Of a DNA stretch of 64,000 bases, positions 29,820-38,126 are shown one piece after another. A program made the translations under genes and the position numbers. The notes below the pieces were generated by a model. The model searched no databases and was not told the origin of the DNA. It worked only from the letters and a program-made list of their open reading frames with translations. The stretch's first letter is position 1, and the number at the start of each line of letters is the position of its first letter. Source of the stretch: Legionella sp. (GTDB lineage Bacteria > Pseudomonadota > Gammaproteobacteria > Legionellales > Legionellaceae); the NCBI GenBank assembly GCA_002786165.1, contig PEQK01000012.1:124001-188000 (forward strand), given 5' to 3'.

Positions 29820-30568
29820 GTTTGAGGCACCTCATCTAACCATGCATACCCTTTTTTCTCTAATTCCAGAGCTAAGGATTTGTCACCCGATTTGACGATA
29901 CGACCATTTGCCAACACATGAATATAATCAGGTTCAATATAATCTAACAAACGCTGGTAATGTGTCACCAAAATAATAGCGCGGTCAGGGTGGCGCATCG
30001 TATTGACGCCATGCGCGATGACGCGTAATGCATCAATATCCAAGCCAGAATCCGTTTCATCTAAGATGGATAGTTTTGGTTCTAAAGCGACCATTTGCAA
30101 AATTTCATTGCGTTTTTTTTCACCGCCAGAAAATCCTTCATTGATACCACGATATAAGAAGCTTTCATCCATATCCAGCAACTCACAACGAGCCCGGATA
30201 AAACTCAAAAACTCCATAGCATCCAATACTTGCTTTCCTTGGCCTTGCCGTACCGCATTCACAGCTGCTTTCAGAAAATTAATATTGGTCACGCCAGGGA
30301 CTTCTACAGGGTATTGAAACGACATAAAAATACCGGCCTGTGCCCGCTCCTGAGGACTCAAGGGCAATATATCTTGACCCAAATATTCAACAGTTCCTTG
30401 GGTCACAGTATAAGCAGGATGCCCTGCTAAAATCTTAGACAACGTACTTTTGCCTGATCCATTGGGGCCCATAATGGCATGCACTTCCCCCGCATTAATC
30501 TGAAGATCAATGCCTTTTAAAACAGGCTGCTCTTGTACAGAAGCATATAACTCATGAATTTTTAACAT
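29816..30568 (-). CDS. sufC: Fe-S assembly ATPase SufC
   Basis: SufC is the ABC-type ATPase that drives conformational changes in the SufBC2D complex. The 250-residue protein has Walker A GPNGSGKSTLSKIL near residue 35, a Q-loop in FMSFQYPVEVPG, the signature EGFSGGEKKRNEILQM, Walker B LSILDETDSGLDIDALR, and the H-loop ILVTHYQRLL. Its ATG shares a base with the sufB stop. Confidence 0.97.
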   Translation of the reverse strand: MLKIHELYASVQEQPVLKGIDLQINAGEVHAIMGPNGSGKSTLSKILAGHPAYTVTQGTVEYLGQDILPLSPQERAQAGIFMSFQYPVEVPGVTNINFLKAAVNAVRQGQGKQVLDAMEFLSFIRARCELLDMDESFLYRGINEGFSGGEKKRNEILQMVALEPKLSILDETDSGLDIDALRVIAHGVNTMRHPDRAIILVTHYQRLLDYIEPDYIHVLANGRIVKSGDKSLALELEKKGYAWLDEVPQT

Positions 30569-32016
30569 TAACCGACGGCCCCTTCTAAACTAATTCCCAA
30601 CAATTTGGTCGCTTCTACAGCGAATTCCATAGGCAACTCTTTGATAACTTGCTTGCAAAATCCATTCACGATCATAGAAACTGCATTTTCAGTATCAATA
30701 CCACGTTGTTGACAATAAAATAATTGATCTTCACTGATTTTAGATGTACTCGCTTCATGCTCGACTTGTGCGCTAGGATGTTTCACTTCAATATAAGGCA
30801 TCGTATGCGCGGTACAACGCTGCCCCATCAATAAAGAATCGCATTGTGTGTAATTTCTGGCATTCACAGCATTAGGTCCAATACGTACCAATCCACGATA
30901 GGCATTATGCGATTGGCCGGCACTGATGCCTTTTGAAATAATGGTAGAACGAGTATTTTTCCCCAAATGAATCATCTTAGTACCTGTATCTGCTTGTTGG
31001 TGATGATTGGTCACTGCCACAGAATAAAACTCACCCACAGAATTATCCCCTTGCAAAATTACGCTAGGATATTTCCAAGTGATGGCAGATCCTGTTTCAA
31101 TTTGCGTCCAAGAAATTTTTGAATTTCTACCGCGACACGCACCACGTTTGGTCACAAAATTATAAATACCACCCTTCCCATCTTTATCGCCAGGATACCA
31201 ATTTTGTACAGTCGAATATTTGATTTGCGCATCATCCAATGCAACCAACTCGACCACTGCGGCATGCAATTGATTTTCATCACGCATAGGCGCAGTACAC
31301 CCTTCCAAATACGATACAGAACTTCTCTCATCCGCAATAATCAAGGTTCGTTCGAACTGACCAGTAGATGCGGCATTAATACGAAAATAAGTCGATAGCT
31401 CCATGGGGCAACGTACGCCTTTGGGAATATAGACAAAAGAACCATCGCTAAATACGGCAGAATTCAGCGCCGCATAAAAATTATCTCGATACGGGACCAC
31501 AGTACCCAAGTACTTTTTGACCAAATCTGGACAAAGATGCACAGCTTCGGACAAAGGACAAAAAATAATACCTTTTTCAGCTAATTTGGCCTTAAAGGTG
31601 GTAGCAACAGAAACACTATCAAACACCGCATCCACCGCCACGCCCGCTAATAACTCTTGTTCGTGTAAGGGAATACCTAGCTTTTCATAAGTACGCAACA
31701 ATTCCGGATCCACTTCGTCCAAACTTTTTGGACCGTCTTGCAACTTTTTAGGGGCGGAATAATACGACAGCGCTTGATAATCGATCTCGGGAAAATGCAC
31801 GCTAGACCACACTGGTGGCGTCAATGTTTGCCAATAACGAAATGCTTGCAAACGCCACTCTAAAACAAACTCTGGTTCATTTTTTACGGCAGACAAACGA
31901 CGGATCACCGCTTCATCTAAACCCGGTGGGAACGTATCTACTTCAATATCAGTTACAAAACCATGTTGGTACTCGCGATCCAACATCGAATTGATCTGTT
32001 CATTTTTTTTTACCAC
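30568..32016 (-). CDS. sufB: Fe-S assembly scaffold SufB
   Basis: SufB is the main scaffold of the SUF machine. The 482-residue protein has the N-terminal [18 protein letters not shown] helix, [25 protein letters not shown] and, near the C-terminus, [13 protein letters not shown], whose cysteine corresponds to the essential one of E. coli SufB, then [21 protein letters not shown]. The start is GTG at 32016 with GGAG six bases upstream, inside the last codons of icmQ. No SufR or IscR regulator gene is nearby, and no separate promoter fits in the three-base gap to icmQ. Confidence 0.96.
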   Translation of the reverse strand: MVKKNEQINSMLDREYQHGFVTDIEVDTFPPGLDEAVIRRLSAVKNEPEFVLEWRLQAFRYWQTLTPPVWSSVHFPEIDYQALSYYSAPKKLQDGPKSLDEVDPELLRTYEKLGIPLHEQELLAGVAVDAVFDSVSVATTFKAKLAEKGIIFCPLSEAVHLCPDLVKKYLGTVVPYRDNFYAALNSAVFSDGSFVYIPKGVRCPMELSTYFRINAASTGQFERTLIIADERSSVSYLEGCTAPMRDENQLHAAVVELVALDDAQIKYSTVQNWYPGDKDGKGGIYNFVTKRGACRGRNSKISWTQIETGSAITWKYPSVILQGDNSVGEFYSVAVTNHHQQADTGTKMIHLGKNTRSTIISKGISAGQSHNAYRGLVRIGPNAVNARNYTQCDSLLMGQRCTAHTMPYIEVKHPSAQVEHEASTSKISEDQLFYCQQRGIDTENAVSMIVNGFCKQVIKELPMEFAVEATKLLGISLEGAVG

Positions 32017-32019
32017 AAA

Positions 32020-32592
32020 TCACTCCAATTTGCTCAAACGACCGTGCAAATAATTATATTTACCAGATAGATGAACAAAATAATCAATATTTTCTAAATT
32101 AATCGCATTGTCTTTCAAAACCAACATAGGCTTACCTAACTTGTCTAAATGTGCTTTATCCTGATTGATTTGCAAAATATCAGTTTCATGCACATAAAAC
32201 GCTACATAAGCTTCATTGATTTTTTTCTCTTTAGTTTTGATTATATTTTGAACATCTTCTTCCGCTGCATATACCGGTCGCGATACAATCTGCCGCTGTA
32301 AATTGGCTAATATTCTTTCCCAGGAGTTGATATCTACCCCTTCTAATGAATATAAGCTGACATAAACCAGTTTATGACTGGCAGTTAAATGCGCACGATG
32401 AGCCAAATATTCAGGAGAAGACAATTCACCCTCTTCTTCTTTAGCAATCTTAGCAGCTAAATCGTCTCGAACCAGACGTAGTTTTTTAGCAATCATCACC
32501 ACAAAGCCGCTTTCATCCCAAGGACCAGAGATCAGTGCTTCATCTAAGGCTTCTAAGGTTTTTTTGGCTTTATTTAGATTATCATCGTCCAT
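32020..32592 (-). CDS. icmQ: Dot/Icm type IVB secretion protein IcmQ
   Basis: IcmQ is a cytoplasmic, membrane-acting component of the Dot/Icm system that is held in check by IcmR or its functional equivalents. The 190-residue product matches IcmQ throughout: SGPWDESGFVVMIAKKLRLVRDD at residues 22-45, SLYSLEGVDINSWERILAN, QIVSRPVYAAEEDVQNIIKT, NEAYVAFYVHETDIL and the C-terminal KLGKPMLVLKD. The N-terminal helical half binds the IcmR partner; the C-terminal half is the NAD-binding-like domain. It lies downstream of the FIR candidate across a 288-base gap and runs into sufB. icmP and icmO, next in Legionella, are not here. Confidence 0.95.
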   Translation of the reverse strand: MDDDNLNKAKKTLEALDEALISGPWDESGFVVMIAKKLRLVRDDLAAKIAKEEEGELSSPEYLAHRAHLTASHKLVYVSLYSLEGVDINSWERILANLQRQIVSRPVYAAEEDVQNIIKTKEKKINEAYVAFYVHETDILQINQDKAHLDKLGKPMLVLKDNAINLENIDYFVHLSGKYNYLHGRLSKLE

Positions 32593-32837
32593 ATTATTTT
32601 AGACCTAACAGTCAATCTTCCTATTCTACCATTAAATTGCTCAAAAGTGACAACTGTCTACCATAATTGTACTTATAGAACACTCAAATCACCCTAGACG
32701 CTGTGAGATTAGTAAGGCAAACATAATGTGCTGAGGTGGATTTAAATCCCATGGTTGATTAGAAAAAGTTCAGAATCTCTGAGAAGAAGACTGATTAGAA
32801 GGAGTATTGCCTAGTAAGTTGTCAACGTTTTTTGAGC

Positions 32838-32870
32838 TCGAGCCTCAAGATCAATGGACAAGAGGCTCGA
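32838..32870. promoter_or_regulatory. Hairpin just downstream of the FIR candidate
   Basis: The arms TCGAGCCTC (32838-32846) and GAGGCTCGA (32862-32870) pair perfectly over nine bases with a 15-base loop, ten bases past the FIR stop codon. On the transcribed minus strand it is followed by A-rich, not T-rich, sequence, so it is not a standard terminator. It may protect the upstream mRNA 3' end or separate expression of FIR from icmQ. The rest of 32593-32880 holds no gene and may contain an icmQ promoter. Confidence 0.45.
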
Positions 32871-32880
32871 TAAAGGGTAC

Positions 32881-33198
32881 TTACATACCAAATTTTGTAG
32901 AACTATCAGGTGTCGCTAAAGGTTTGGGCACATCTGCATCTGGCTTGCGGTTAGTCCCTTTATTAAAAGTAGTGCCCTGTACTTGACTCAAAGGCACAGA
33001 ACTTTTTGCAGGGGCTTGAAGATCAACCTTTGCTGTAGGCATGTCCATTGCTACAGTTAAGATATTCCGGATCAAAGGAACATATCTCGCATATGGCCCA
33101 TTCGGTTGTCTTTCTGCCATAGAATTCATAGCTGTGGCCATCTTACTTACGTCGTTCGTAGTAGGCTCTAAAGTAAAAGATGGTTTTTGATTTGCCAT
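32881..33198 (-). CDS. Candidate IcmR functional homologue (FIR) in the icmR slot
   Basis: In Legionella and Coxiella the gene between icmS and icmQ encodes IcmR or a sequence-unrelated FIR protein that binds IcmQ. This 105-residue product sits exactly there and resembles nothing I recognise. It has two likely helices (about residues 13-30 with SKMATAMNSMAERQ and about 36-52 with YARYVPLIRNILTVAMDM), then a proline/serine/lysine-rich, probably disordered tail. Two helices plus a tail suit an IcmQ-binding chaperone. The ATG at 33198 has GGAG nine bases upstream; an in-frame ATG at 33219 lacks one. Function is inferred from position alone. Confidence 0.65.
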   Translation of the reverse strand: MANQKPSFTLEPTTNDVSKMATAMNSMAERQPNGPYARYVPLIRNILTVAMDMPTAKVDLQAPAKSSVPLSQVQGTTFNKGTNRKPDADVPKPLATPDSSTKFGM

Positions 33199-33259
33199 TT
33201 GAAAGAACTCCAAAAACATAAATAGACGCTATGAGTATAATTATAGCAGATATTAGCTT

Positions 33260-33303
33260 AACGAAATGTTAAATGAAAAATATTTTTTATTTAACATTTC
33301 GTT
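33260..33303. promoter_or_regulatory. 44-base near-perfect palindrome between icmS and the FIR candidate
   Basis: The outer arms AACGAAATGTTAAAT (33260-33274) and ATTTAACATTTCGTT (33289-33303) are exact reverse complements over 15 bases. The centre GAAAAATATTTTTT is itself palindromic apart from one base pair. The element lies in the 168-base gap between icmS and the FIR candidate. It could be an operator for a dimeric regulator or an RNA hairpin that lowers read-through to FIR-icmQ. The stem is AT-rich and lacks a trailing T-run outside the arms, so it is not a normal terminator. Confidence 0.7.
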
Positions 33304-33366
33304 CAAATTTTGCGTCCTTGTCATTATTTTGCATCGTCCGTGTAGCAAAAAGTTTTGAGGAAAAGC

Positions 33367-33711
33367 CTAATCATACATCAATTCATCTAAAGGCGTATAA
33401 TCTTTACTCGGCCCTCCGACGATCAATTCGTTCATCACGTCTGTCATACACAATAATCGCAGGGAATTTGGCGTTACTTCATCAAATATCACTTCAATGC
33501 CTAATAAAGCACCTTCCGCATCGTTGAAACTGACACCCAAACCATATCCCAAGCACAATGAAGCCAATTGATCCGCACGTTTTGCAAATGCGGGTAGCAA
33601 TCCTTGCGGTGCAAACACTTCATCATAACTCACAAAGCGATCATTTAAATAAAATTTAGCATTAATCCGAGTCGCAATCTTAGACATACATTTAGAAATA
33701 CTTTTTTCCAT
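33367..33711 (-). CDS. icmS: Dot/Icm effector chaperone IcmS
   Basis: IcmS forms a small acidic chaperone complex with IcmW that delivers effectors to the Dot/Icm coupling complex. The product is 114 residues, the same as Legionella IcmS, and matches along its length: ISKCMSKIA, AKFYLNDRFVSYDEVF, GLLPAFAKRADQLASLCLGYG, EGALLGIEVIFDEVTPNSLRL and the C-terminus GGPSKDYTPLDELMYD. It starts one base after the icmT stop. The N-terminus MEKSISKCMSKIA confirms the start. Confidence 0.97.
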   Translation of the reverse strand: MEKSISKCMSKIATRINAKFYLNDRFVSYDEVFAPQGLLPAFAKRADQLASLCLGYGLGVSFNDAEGALLGIEVIFDEVTPNSLRLLCMTDVMNELIVGGPSKDYTPLDELMYD

Positions 33712-33712
33712 A

Positions 33713-33973
33713 TTATTGCCACCAAGGCGTTGAGGATTTTACCGATCCGGCAAAAAATAACCGCAACCATCTCAGAAATACTGGCACAGTAAATCCATAA
33801 TGCTCTAAAATCCCAAAAAATATCGCAGAAAATACCACCAATAACCCAGTCCACACGCGTATATGCATCAGAAACAGAAAAATAGGAAACGCAGCTCGAG
33901 CATCCACCATAAAAAAACGTGCACTTCTTGCAGAATCGCGCCAATGAGCCGAGCTAGGGAAATTATTTGCCAT
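33713..33973 (-). CDS. icmT: Dot/Icm membrane protein IcmT
   Basis: IcmT is a small inner-membrane Dot/Icm component needed for secretion and egress in Legionella. The product is 86 residues, equal to the Legionella protein, with HWRDSARSARFFMVDARAAFPIFLFLMHIRVW, a second hydrophobic segment, GFTVPVFLRWLR and the C-terminal PWW. Two membrane spans are likely. It starts one base after the PA3496-like stop and is followed by icmS one base later, so these genes are co-translated. Confidence 0.96.
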   Translation of the reverse strand: MANNFPSSAHWRDSARSARFFMVDARAAFPIFLFLMHIRVWTGLLVVFSAIFFGILEHYGFTVPVFLRWLRLFFAGSVKSSTPWWQ

Positions 33974-33974
33974 C

Positions 33975-34157
33975 TTAAGTCCAGTCTTCCAATTCGCTTT
34001 GTAAGCGTTTTTCTTCCATTAAAGCTTCTAATCGTCTACGTGCATCTGACATCAATGGCTTGGCGCGATGCGATTGAATCACTTCCTCCGCATTCACCAA
34101 ATCTTCATCTACAATGGTCGTCTTATCGTCATCATTATCTTCAAATAATTCGCTCAT
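33975..34157 (-). CDS. PA3496-like small acidic/helical protein
   Basis: The 60-residue product has an acidic N-terminus (MSELFEDNDDDKTTIVDEDL) and a charged C-terminal helix SDARRRLEALMEEKRLQSELED. That RRRxExxxExxRLxxEL pattern is the mark of the small 'PA3496 family putative envelope integrity protein'. Molecular function is unknown. It appears to be the first gene of the icmT operon, one base before icmT, and is divergent from the folate gene at 34276; the 118-base gap between them must hold both promoters. Confidence 0.7.
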   Translation of the reverse strand: MSELFEDNDDDKTTIVDEDLVNAEEVIQSHRAKPLMSDARRRLEALMEEKRLQSELEDWT

Positions 34158-34275
34158 TCAACCCTCTTAAAGTACTAATTAAGAACAAAAACCCTATATA
34201 CCGTATTTTTTTAATCTTGGCTAGGGCATAATGCAATAAATCTGTTGTACAGCGTCATCCTAAGATGAGAGTACC
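34158..34275. promoter_or_regulatory. Divergent promoter region of the icm unit and fau
   Basis: Between the two divergent starts the minus strand reads CTTAATTAGTACTTTAAG (complement of about 34171-34188), an imperfect pair of YTTAAK half-sites like the PmrA box described for dot/icm promoters, but with six instead of five bases between the halves. No 6S RNA fits in this gap although 6S precedes this folate gene in many gammaproteobacteria. The assignment is speculative. Confidence 0.3.
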
Positions 34276-34845
34276 ATGATTATTCATCTCACAAAAAAAC
34301 AAATAAGACAAGAGTGTGTGGAATTTCGCAAAACGCTATCACCCGAATTCATCACACAAGCTTCTTCTCAAATTATCGAAAAAATCACAACAATTCAAGT
34401 GTATAATACCGCACAGCATATTGCATGGTATCTCCCAACACAAGGAGAAGTCGATTTATCTTTCTTATGGGAAACCGCAATACAAACAGGAAAGTCTTGT
34501 TATTTCCCTGCGATTCAAGCAGATCGAACCCTCCGATTTCTGCCTTACACAACACACACCAAATTATGTCCTAATCGATATGGCATTTTAGAGCCAGCAC
34601 TCACTTTAGATCAAGCCATAGATAGTCGCTGCATTGATCTTATTTTTATGCCCGTTGTTGCTTTTGATGCGAGCCTTACGCGTTTAGGTATGGGCGGAGG
34701 ATTTTATGATAGAACATTAAGTCTCTATCCTATACCTTGTCTTGGTGTGGCGTATGAATGGCAAAGATACCCTATCTTACCCGCTGATCCGTGGGATGTG
34801 AAACCAGATTTGATTGTGACTGAAACAACAATCTATACCCCGTAG
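34276..34845 (+). CDS. fau: 5-formyltetrahydrofolate cyclo-ligase
   Basis: This enzyme converts 5-formyl-THF to 5,10-methenyl-THF using ATP. The 189-residue protein has the N-terminal basic helix KKQIRQECVEFRKTL, WYLPTQGEVDL, the conserved PVVAFD segment and the diagnostic RLGMGGGFYDRTL motif near residue 135 that binds ATP/phosphate. Length is normal. In E. coli the same gene is ygfA, preceded by 6S RNA, which is absent here. ubiK follows 50 bases downstream on the same strand. Confidence 0.94.
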   Translation: MIIHLTKKQIRQECVEFRKTLSPEFITQASSQIIEKITTIQVYNTAQHIAWYLPTQGEVDLSFLWETAIQTGKSCYFPAIQADRTLRFLPYTTHTKLCPNRYGILEPALTLDQAIDSRCIDLIFMPVVAFDASLTRLGMGGGFYDRTLSLYPIPCLGVAYEWQRYPILPADPWDVKPDLIVTETTIYTP

Positions 34846-34895
34846 GATGATTGGTATATGATACGTTCATCAGCGTTATTTATTAGGAAAATAGG

Positions 34896-35147
34896 ATGTT
34901 ACTACCCAAACAACTGGAAGATCTTGCAAAAAAACTTTACGCCGCTTTGCCTAAAAATGTGCAATTATTGGAAGAAGATATTCAACAGCAATTCAAAGAC
35001 CTCATTCAAAGCGCCTTTACTCATTTGGATTTAGTCACGAGAGAAGAATTCGATGTTCAAGTCAAAGTATTGGCACGATCTCGAGAAAAAATTGATGCCT
35101 TAGAAAAAGAGGTCAATAAACTCCTTCAAGAAAAAAATAACGCTTAA
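34896..35147 (+). CDS. ubiK: Ubiquinone biosynthesis accessory factor UbiK
   Basis: UbiK (formerly YqiC, BMFP domain) is a small coiled-coil protein that assists the UbiJ-containing ubiquinone complex. The 83-residue product has the LPKQLEDLAKKLYAALP start, an amphipathic first helix, and the C-terminal helix with LVTREEFDVQVKVLARSREK then IDALEKEVNKLLQEK, as in the family. An AGGAAA ribosome site precedes the ATG. It is followed by comM. Confidence 0.9.
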   Translation: MLLPKQLEDLAKKLYAALPKNVQLLEEDIQQQFKDLIQSAFTHLDLVTREEFDVQVKVLARSREKIDALEKEVNKLLQEKNNA

Positions 35148-35264
35148 TCACTCACCTCTCAGCCAGTATTTTTAGCACGTTTCTCTCAAAATGGAAAAAA
35201 GAAAACGTTGCTGAGGTGAGTGAAGTCCAACCCTAAATTGATAGCTCCAATGGAAGGAAACATC

Positions 35265-36773
35265 ATGAATATTGCAATCAGTAAGACACGATCCGCTATT
35301 GGCATGATAGCACAACCCGTCTCTGTAGAAGTCCATTTATCAAATGGCTTACCTAGTTTTACCATTGTTGGTTTACCACAAACTGCCGTAAAAGAAAGTA
35401 AAGACAGGGTACGTTCGGCGATTCTAAATAGCCATTTTGATTTTCCCTGCCGTCGGATCACAGTCAATCTTGCCCCAGCTGATTTACCTAAAATTGGCAG
35501 TGGATTTGATTTGCCTATTGCTATCGGGATCCTTGCTGCCTCTGGACAATTACCGGTCGAAAACTTAAATACCCATGAATTTATTGGGGAATTGGCATTA
35601 GATGGTAGTTTACGAGGGGTTTCAGCGATTATCCCTATGTTGATAGCAGCTCATCAAGCGCAACATCACATCATTATCGCCGCTGCGAATGCGCCAGAAG
35701 CCGCATTTTTAAATTACGCGGATCTATATGTTGCAGACAATTTACGTGCAGTGTATCAATATTTGCGAGGCGATCATGCGTTGTCTTCTCCTTCATCGTC
35801 TTCCCCTCCAACTTCATTTGAAGAAACCGAAGATTGGTCTGACATTAAAGGACAAGTTCATGCTAAAACGGCGTTGAAAATCGCCGCTTGTGGGGGTCAC
35901 AATATTTTGCTATACGGCCCTCCTGGCAGCGGGAAAACGATGTTGGCCAAACGGTTTATGACCATCATGCCCAATTTAACCGATATGCAAGCCTTAGAAT
36001 GTGCTGCGATACAATCCATTTATGGACGCATGCCCAAACATCTTCATGAGCAGCGCCCGCCTTTTCGCTCACCTCATCACACAGCATCGCCGATCTCGCT
36101 GGTGGGCGGCGGAAACCCGCCTAAACCTGGTGAAATTTCATTAGCACATCATGGTATTTTATTCTTAGATGAATTACCGGAATTTCAACGTAAAGTGTTA
36201 GAGACGTTACGAGAGCCTTTAGAATCGGGAGAAATTTGCATTTCTAGGGCAGCTATACAAGTCGAATTTCCAGCGCAATTCCAACTGATTGCCGCCATGA
36301 ATCCTTGTCCTTGCGGGCAATTGGGCAATCCTCATTCCGAATGCTTTTGTACAAAAGACGCGATTCAGCGTTACCACAATAGGTTATCAGGTCCTTTGTT
36401 GGACCGGATTGACTTACACATCAATGTGCCTATGCTGCCTTTGACAACCTTGATCGCCACGTCTCCTTCACTGGCCAAAGAAAGTCCTGGGCTGAAAGTA
36501 GAAGTTGCCCAAATCAGAGCCATGCAACTACAACGCCAGGGTTGTTTGAATGCCCATTTACGTCCCAAAGACTATGATACTTTTTGTAAGTTGGGGCAAG
36601 AAGAGCAACAATTTTTCAGCACCAGTTTGGCACAATTCAAACTATCTGCCCGTGCTTTTTATAGCCTCGTCAAAGTTGCTAGAACACTGGCCGATATTCG
36701 CGAAGCACCCGCAATCGAACGAAGTGATATTCAACAAGCTTTGGCGTATAGACAACTGATCAAATCACCCTAA
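35265..36773 (+). CDS. comM: ComM/YifB Mg-chelatase-type AAA helicase
   Basis: ComM is a hexameric helicase that promotes branch migration during natural transformation. The protein starts MNIAISKTRSAIG at 35265 with GGAAGGA upstream; the frame also allows a GTG at 35220 with no support. It has the Lon-type N-terminal domain (FTIVGLPQTAVKESKDRVRSAI), the P-loop LYGPPGSGKTMLAKRF, FRSPHHTASPISLVGGG, GILFLDELPEF and AMNPCPCG. Length about 503 fits. Presence fits a naturally competent relative, but the helicase is also kept in non-competent lineages. Confidence 0.95.
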   Translation: MNIAISKTRSAIGMIAQPVSVEVHLSNGLPSFTIVGLPQTAVKESKDRVRSAILNSHFDFPCRRITVNLAPADLPKIGSGFDLPIAIGILAASGQLPVENLNTHEFIGELALDGSLRGVSAIIPMLIAAHQAQHHIIIAAANAPEAAFLNYADLYVADNLRAVYQYLRGDHALSSPSSSSPPTSFEETEDWSDIKGQVHAKTALKIAACGGHNILLYGPPGSGKTMLAKRFMTIMPNLTDMQALECAAIQSIYGRMPKHLHEQRPPFRSPHHTASPISLVGGGNPPKPGEISLAHHGILFLDELPEFQRKVLETLREPLESGEICISRAAIQVEFPAQFQLIAAMNPCPCGQLGNPHSECFCTKDAIQRYHNRLSGPLLDRIDLHINVPMLPLTTLIATSPSLAKESPGLKVEVAQIRAMQLQRQGCLNAHLRPKDYDTFCKLGQEEQQFFSTSLAQFKLSARAFYSLVKVARTLADIREAPAIERSDIQQALAYRQLIKSP

Positions 36774-36795
36774 AGAGGGTCATTTTAAAGTGATG

Positions 36796-37698
36796 TCAAT
36801 CATTGGCTTCGTTCAATAAAGACTCTAAAATAGCCATGCGCATGAAGATGCCATTTTTCACTTGCTCAAGAATATAAGAACGCGGCCCGTACGCGACATC
36901 GCTGTCGATTTCAATCCCTCGATTGATGGGGCCAGGATGCATGATCATCACATCCGAATTGACCGGCGCCAAACTCGCTTTGGTAATGGCATAAGCGGCA
37001 TGATAAGACGGCAAATCCAACGTTTCTTCAGCCAACAATCGTTCTTTTTGTACCCGCAAAGCGATGACCACATCCGCATTTTGGAGACCTTGTTGTAAAG
37101 ACGTCGTCACTCGACCATAGATCAAAGCACGTGGATGCCAAATTTCAGGCGCCACCAACACCAACTCACCTACACCCATCAAAGCACACAAACTTTGAAG
37201 AGAATTGGCAACCCGAGAGTGTAAAATATCACCAACAATGGCTATTTTTAGTTGCTTTAGATTAGGTTTATGACTAAGAATGGTCATCAAATCTAACATT
37301 GCTTGGCTGGGATGCTCATGTGTGCCGTCCCCAGCATTAATGACATGAATACCCGATTGAAAAGCGCCAGCCATTGCTTGCGGCAAACCCACTTGAGGAT
37401 GGCGAATCACAAACAATGTAACGCCCATCGCAAATAAATTATGAATCGTATCGTCTAGCATTTCACCTTTGAGTTCAGAGGAACGAGTGACATCGACATC
37501 TATGACTCGAATACCTAAATTCTTAGCTGCCATTTCAAAACTAATACGCGTACGTGTCGAAGGTTCATAAAATAGATTGGTTAAAGTATGAGGACGATAT
37601 TGCGGATGATCCTGGTGTGTTTTGAAATAGACTGCTCGATGCAGCAGACGCGTTACCTCTTCGTAGGACAATTGACTGATTTCTAAAAAATGCTTCAT
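36796..37698 (-). CDS. pyrB: Aspartate carbamoyltransferase catalytic chain
   Basis: PyrB condenses carbamoyl phosphate and aspartate in the first dedicated step of pyrimidine synthesis. The motifs are clear: FYEPSTRTRISFEMAAKNLG (carbamoyl-phosphate loop), VINAGDGTHEHPSQAMLDL, and MHPGPINRGIEI. The start at 37698 (MKHFLEISQL, 300 residues) overlaps the ruvX stop as ATGA; a longer start at 37722 would lie within ruvX. The yqgE-ruvX-pyrB order is common in gammaproteobacteria. No regulatory subunit gene (pyrI) is adjacent. Confidence 0.96.
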   Translation of the reverse strand: MKHFLEISQLSYEEVTRLLHRAVYFKTHQDHPQYRPHTLTNLFYEPSTRTRISFEMAAKNLGIRVIDVDVTRSSELKGEMLDDTIHNLFAMGVTLFVIRHPQVGLPQAMAGAFQSGIHVINAGDGTHEHPSQAMLDLMTILSHKPNLKQLKIAIVGDILHSRVANSLQSLCALMGVGELVLVAPEIWHPRALIYGRVTTSLQQGLQNADVVIALRVQKERLLAEETLDLPSYHAAYAITKASLAPVNSDVMIMHPGPINRGIEIDSDVAYGPRSYILEQVKNGIFMRMAILESLLNEAND

Positions 37699-38126
37699 GT
37701 TGTTGACAATCCTTGTAACCATTGCTCAAGTATAATACATGCAGCAACGCTATCAACTTGTGTTTGTTGTATTTTACGATAGCCGCCTTTGCTATACAAC
37801 TGAGTCCGCGCTTCTACAGTCGTCAATCGCTCATCGACCATATGCACAGGCAAAGAAAATCTTTCACCCAATTGTTGGGCAAAGACCCGCGCCGCTTTGG
37901 TCGTGTACTGTTCTTTTCCATCAATTTTGGTCGGCAATCCTACGATAAGCCCTGCTGGGCGCCAACGTTTGATCACAGCAGCAACCTCAACCCAATCCGG
38001 TACCCCTGATTTGGCATACAAGGTTGCTAAAGGAGAGGCGCCTTTGGTCAAAGCTTGCCCCACAGCAACACCTATCCGTTTATAGCCAAAATCAAAGCCA
38101 AGATACAAACCGTCAAGCATGGCCAC
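37695..38126 (-). CDS. ruvX: RuvX/YqgF-family Holliday-junction resolvase or rRNA nuclease
   Basis: YqgF proteins have an RNase H fold and act on 16S rRNA 5' ends and possibly on Holliday junctions. The 143-residue protein has GFDFGYKRIGVAVGQ at the start with the first catalytic aspartate, GLIVGLPTKIDGKEQ, and VHMVDERLTTVEA with the second acidic site, and ends with the typical helix DSVAACIILEQWLQ. It overlaps yqgE by 14 bases upstream and pyrB by four downstream. Confidence 0.94.
   Translation of the reverse strand: MAMLDGLYLGFDFGYKRIGVAVGQALTKGASPLATLYAKSGVPDWVEVAAVIKRWRPAGLIVGLPTKIDGKEQYTTKAARVFAQQLGERFSLPVHMVDERLTTVEARTQLYSKGGYRKIQQTQVDSVAACIILEQWLQGLSTT

Noticed and set aside
34158-34275. 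Possible 6S RNA before the 5-formyl-THF cyclo-ligase gene
   Set aside because: The gap of 118 bases is too short for 6S RNA (about 180) and shows no long bubble-hairpin pattern.
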